In this document: piece after piece, positions 25,003-27,500 of the stretch | Numbering within the stretch: the stretch's first letter is position 1 | Layout of the letters: every line of letters starts with the position of its first letter | Made by a program: the position numbers and the translations under genes | From: JBKEAJ01 sp047975005 | Lineage (GTDB): Bacteria; Bacteroidota; Bacteroidia; Bacteroidales; Prolixibacteraceae | Assembly (NCBI GenBank): GCA_047975005.1 | Contig: JBKECW010000011.1 | Span: forward strand, 1-27,500 | Direction: 5' to 3' | DNA: 27,500 nt | The notes under the pieces: generated by a model | Seen by the model: only the letters and a program-made list of their open reading frames with translations | What the model was told of the DNA's origin: nothing | Databases searched by the model: none

Positions 25003-25008
25003 TGTTTT

Positions 25009-25036
25009 GACCAACTCTTATGGTCTTAGTTTTTTA
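25009..25036 (+). terminator. Possible weak terminator after the Cys-rich gene
   Basis: GACCA (25009-25013) and TGGTC (25021-25025) form a 5-bp stem followed by TTAG and six T. It could reduce readthrough into the receptor gene rather than stop it. Confidence 0.35.
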
Positions 25037-25187
25037 TGCTAGAATTGGAATACAAACAAACTAGTTCTTATAAAACAAGCACAGAAACTTACTTATACTC
25101 AATTAAACATCACATTAAAGCAGTCTTACATTGCACACTTAAAAGCATGCGAGTTTTATCTGATACTTAGTACAATCACGAAGTTAG

Positions 25188-27401
25188 ATGAGATACTTTA
25201 TATTAGGTGCATTTTTATTTACAATAGGAATTTATCAAACACAAGCAAAAAAGATAGAGGGTTTTGTGTATGAAAATATAAATGGCAAGAAAGAACCGCT
25301 ACAAGGTGCTGCGGCGATTTGGAAAAAAGAAAAAACAGGAGCAATAACAGACGAAAACGGACGGTTCTCACTGACGCTTAGTCCAAAAAAATCAGACTAT
25401 ATTGTTGTGTCCTATATGGGATATAAGACAGATACGCTAACTAGCTTCGACGGAGTTTTGGATATACAGCTAGAACCTGAAACCCTTGAGGGCATAGAAG
25501 TAATTGCTAAAGACAGAGGTAACTATCTTTCAAAACTATCGACCATAACGGTCGAGAAGGTTACGGGTGCAGAATTGCATAAAGCCGCCTGCTGCAACCT
25601 CTCGGAGAGCTTTGAAACAAATGCTTCTGTAGATGTAACATACAACGATGCCGTGTCGGGGGCTAAGCAGATAAAGATGCTGGGACTATCGGGCTTATAC
25701 ACACAATTGCTCACCGAGAACTACCCAAACCTCAGAGGTATAGCCTCAAACTACGGACTGACATACGTGCCGGGACCATGGATGCAGTCAATACAAATAT
25801 CGAAAGGGGCTTCTTCGGTGATGAATGGATACGAATCGACAACCGGACAGATAAACGTAGAATACAAAAAACCCGATGCAGAAGAATGGCTACACCTCAA
25901 TGTTTTCCAAAGCCTAGACTTAGCAACAGAGTTCAACGGTATAATATCAGGGAAAATTAACGACAAACTATCTACAGGTCTGCTTGTCTACGGAAAAAAC
26001 TTCCAAAATAAAGTGGATGACAACAATGACAACTTTCTCGACAGACCACTAAATCAGCAGGTGCAAGTATTCAACCGATGGAAATATACAAGCCCTAAGG
26101 GATATATGTTCCAATTTGGCGTGAAAGGTCTGTACGAAAAACGTGTGGGTGGACAAACAGACTTTGAGGAAGGAATGGAACACATTGCAAGCAATCCATA
26201 CGGCGTGGAAATTACCAATAAGCGTGGAGAGTTCTTCCTGAAAGGTGGCTATACTTTCAAAAACGGAAGAAATAGTATTGCATTTATCTCAAACACCGGC
26301 TACCACGAACTAGACTCATACTACGGACTACGAAATTACGACGCTAAGGAAGCAAACGTGTACACCAATTTGGTACTGACTTCTAGTCTCGATAAGGAAG
26401 AAAAACACTCGCTCAACAGCGGTGTGAGCTTCCTTTACAACGACGTAGACAATATATTCATTAGCAACAATTTTCAACAGAGAGAAACAGTGCCGGGTGT
26501 GTTTGCAGAATATACATGGAAACCGTCGGAGACAATAACAGCAATGGCTGGTATTAGAGCTGATTTTCATAATATTTTCGGAACATTCTACACTCCTCGT
26601 TTTCATCTACGCTATCAACCCTATGAAACGCTAACCCTTAGGGGCTCTGCAGGCAAAGGATACCGAACAACTCACCTCTATGCCGACAATGCTCCCCTAC
26701 TCGCTTCGGGCAGAAATTTTAATCCCCCAACTACTCCCTCGCAAGAGGAAGCATGGAATTACGGACTAAATGCCCTGCAACAATTTACTCTATGGGGACG
26801 CGACCTGTCTCTCAGTGCGGAATATTTCCGTACCGACTTCCTAAGTCAAGTGGTGGTCGACAGAGAAAGTTCACAAAGCGAAATCCTATTTTATGAGCTT
26901 GACGGAAAGTCCTTTGCCGACAATTATCAAATTGAAATGAGATACGAAGTCCTGCCTCGCCTCGATATGACGCTGGCGTACAGATATAACAATGTAAAAC
27001 AGACCATAGGCAGTGAGCTGAAAGATATGCCTCTCACCAATAAATGGAAAGGTATCGCCGTGTTCAACTACACCGATAAGCTAAAGAAATGGATGTTTGA
27101 CTACACAACTCAGTTTAACGGCAAAACACGAATACCCATCACACCGACAGCTAGCGAGCCAAATCCAAAAGAGCAATGGTCTGATAATTACATTATTATG
27201 AATGCTCAGATAACTAGATATTTCAGACGCTGGAATATATATGCAGGAGCGGAAAACCTTACAGCATACAGTCAGAAAAATCCAATTCTTGATTACCAAA
27301 ATCCATACAGCACAAGTTTTGATGCCACTCAGATTTGGGCTCCGACACACGGAGCTAGAGTTTATGTAGGTATAAGAGTATCGCTGAATAGACAGAATTA
27401 A
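25188..27401 (+). CDS. TonB-dependent receptor with CarboxypepD_reg domain and Cys-Cys plug motif
   Basis: A 737-residue outer-membrane receptor for energised uptake. The signal peptide ends at QTQA (20). The carboxypeptidase-regulatory-like domain (about 22-96) has KIEGFVYENINGKKEPLQGA and VVSYMGYKTDTL. The plug domain (about 110-230) includes GAELHKAACCNLSESFETN, with adjacent Cys135-Cys136, and SISKG-type IQISKGASSVMNGYESTTGQINVEYKKP. A 22-strand barrel follows, ending GARVYVGIRVSLNRQN. The AACCNLSESFETN plug is, as I recall, characteristic of a Bacteroidota receptor group often found with Cys-rich or heavy-metal-associated proteins. That fits the Cys-rich gene upstream, so metal or metal-chelate uptake is inferred. 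It is not a SusC; no SusD follows. Confidence 0.92.
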   Translation: MRYFILGAFLFTIGIYQTQAKKIEGFVYENINGKKEPLQGAAAIWKKEKTGAITDENGRFSLTLSPKKSDYIVVSYMGYKTDTLTSFDGVLDIQLEPETLEGIEVIAKDRGNYLSKLSTITVEKVTGAELHKAACCNLSESFETNASVDVTYNDAVSGAKQIKMLGLSGLYTQLLTENYPNLRGIASNYGLTYVPGPWMQSIQISKGASSVMNGYESTTGQINVEYKKPDAEEWLHLNVFQSLDLATEFNGIISGKINDKLSTGLLVYGKNFQNKVDDNNDNFLDRPLNQQVQVFNRWKYTSPKGYMFQFGVKGLYEKRVGGQTDFEEGMEHIASNPYGVEITNKRGEFFLKGGYTFKNGRNSIAFISNTGYHELDSYYGLRNYDAKEANVYTNLVLTSSLDKEEKHSLNSGVSFLYNDVDNIFISNNFQQRETVPGVFAEYTWKPSETITAMAGIRADFHNIFGTFYTPRFHLRYQPYETLTLRGSAGKGYRTTHLYADNAPLLASGRNFNPPTTPSQEEAWNYGLNALQQFTLWGRDLSLSAEYFRTDFLSQVVVDRESSQSEILFYELDGKSFADNYQIEMRYEVLPRLDMTLAYRYNNVKQTIGSELKDMPLTNKWKGIAVFNYTDKLKKWMFDYTTQFNGKTRIPITPTASEPNPKEQWSDNYIIMNAQITRYFRRWNIYAGAENLTAYSQKNPILDYQNPYSTSFDATQIWAPTHGARVYVGIRVSLNRQN

Positions 27402-27428
27402 TTTGATGATAGTAGCCAAATACAAGAA

Positions 27429-27500
27429 CGTCATTACGAGGAATTGGCAGCAAAGCAATCTCCTACAACAAAGAACAGATTGCCCCACGCTATCGCTCGC
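27429..27500. repeat. Interspersed palindromic repeat of the CGTCATTGCGAGGA type, cut by window end
   Basis: The stretch begins CGTCATTACGAGGAA, continues with AGCAATCT, and after a 15-nt gap shows the returning arm AGATTGC...GCTATCGCTCGC. The GCAATCT/AGATTGC pair (27455-27461 with 27477-27483) is the core of the hairpin. This word order matches a widespread non-autonomous palindromic element seen in many bacterial genomes, normally ending in ...CTCGCAATGACG; that last part would lie past the window. It starts 28 bp after the receptor stop codon, so it may also act as its terminator. Confidence 0.75.

Overview
The window is a stretch of AT-rich bacterial chromosome from the phylum Bacteroidota, most likely order Bacteroidales; I cannot name the genus. 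The evidence is the C-terminus of a Bacteroidota-type RpoD, promoters of the TTTG / TAnnTTTG type, A-rich translation starts without Shine-Dalgarno sequences, and typical families: bifunctional HisB, single-chain PurL, dipeptidyl peptidase IV, DUF5686, CarboxypepD_reg-TonB receptor, and an arabinose-5-phosphate isomerase without CBS domains. There is no rRNA, CRISPR array, prophage or transposase gene. The one mobile-type signal is a short palindromic repeat cut by the right edge.

Layout. 1-246: end of rpoD, then a good terminator. 247-1232: almost 1 kb without a convincing gene, holding four exact TGTATACA palindromes and a TGTGTACA variant, the last of them just upstream of a near-consensus promoter for an XRE-type regulator (1233-1766). 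A very long hairpin (1812-1863), whose tip carries the same palindrome pair, separates this gene from sucCD on the minus strand (succinyl-CoA synthetase). sucC and kdsD (Kdo precursor synthesis) are divergent, with back-to-back promoters at 3979-4021. They are followed by an isochorismatase-fold hydrolase and a lipoprotein GH20 hexosaminidase. 7079-9225 is a translationally coupled hisC-hisB pair without hisG or hisD alongside. 9472-13155 is purL.

13500-27401 is mostly cell-envelope genes: a BamA/TamA-like barrel (minus) divergent from a DUF1080 lipoprotein; a DPP IV gene 39 bp ahead of a DUF5686 outer-membrane protein; a convergent 948-residue protein joining a gluzincin-like HEFRH domain, a propeller-like region and a probable beta-barrel; a collagen-like lipoprotein; tRNA-Arg(CCU); a cysteine-rich secreted protein; and a TonB-dependent receptor with a Cys-Cys pair in its plug. 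The last two look like a metal-related outer-membrane pair.

How they work together: the metabolic genes are housekeeping (TCA/propionate route, histidine, purine, LPS Kdo). The envelope genes fit a saccharolytic and proteolytic lifestyle, with surface glycan trimming, dipeptide release and TonB-dependent uptake. The parts least explained by known genes are the palindrome-studded leader of the XRE gene, the 13-bp perfect hairpin inside the start of the DUF5686 gene, a GC-rich non-coding island at 23550-23684, and the Cys-rich/TonB pair.
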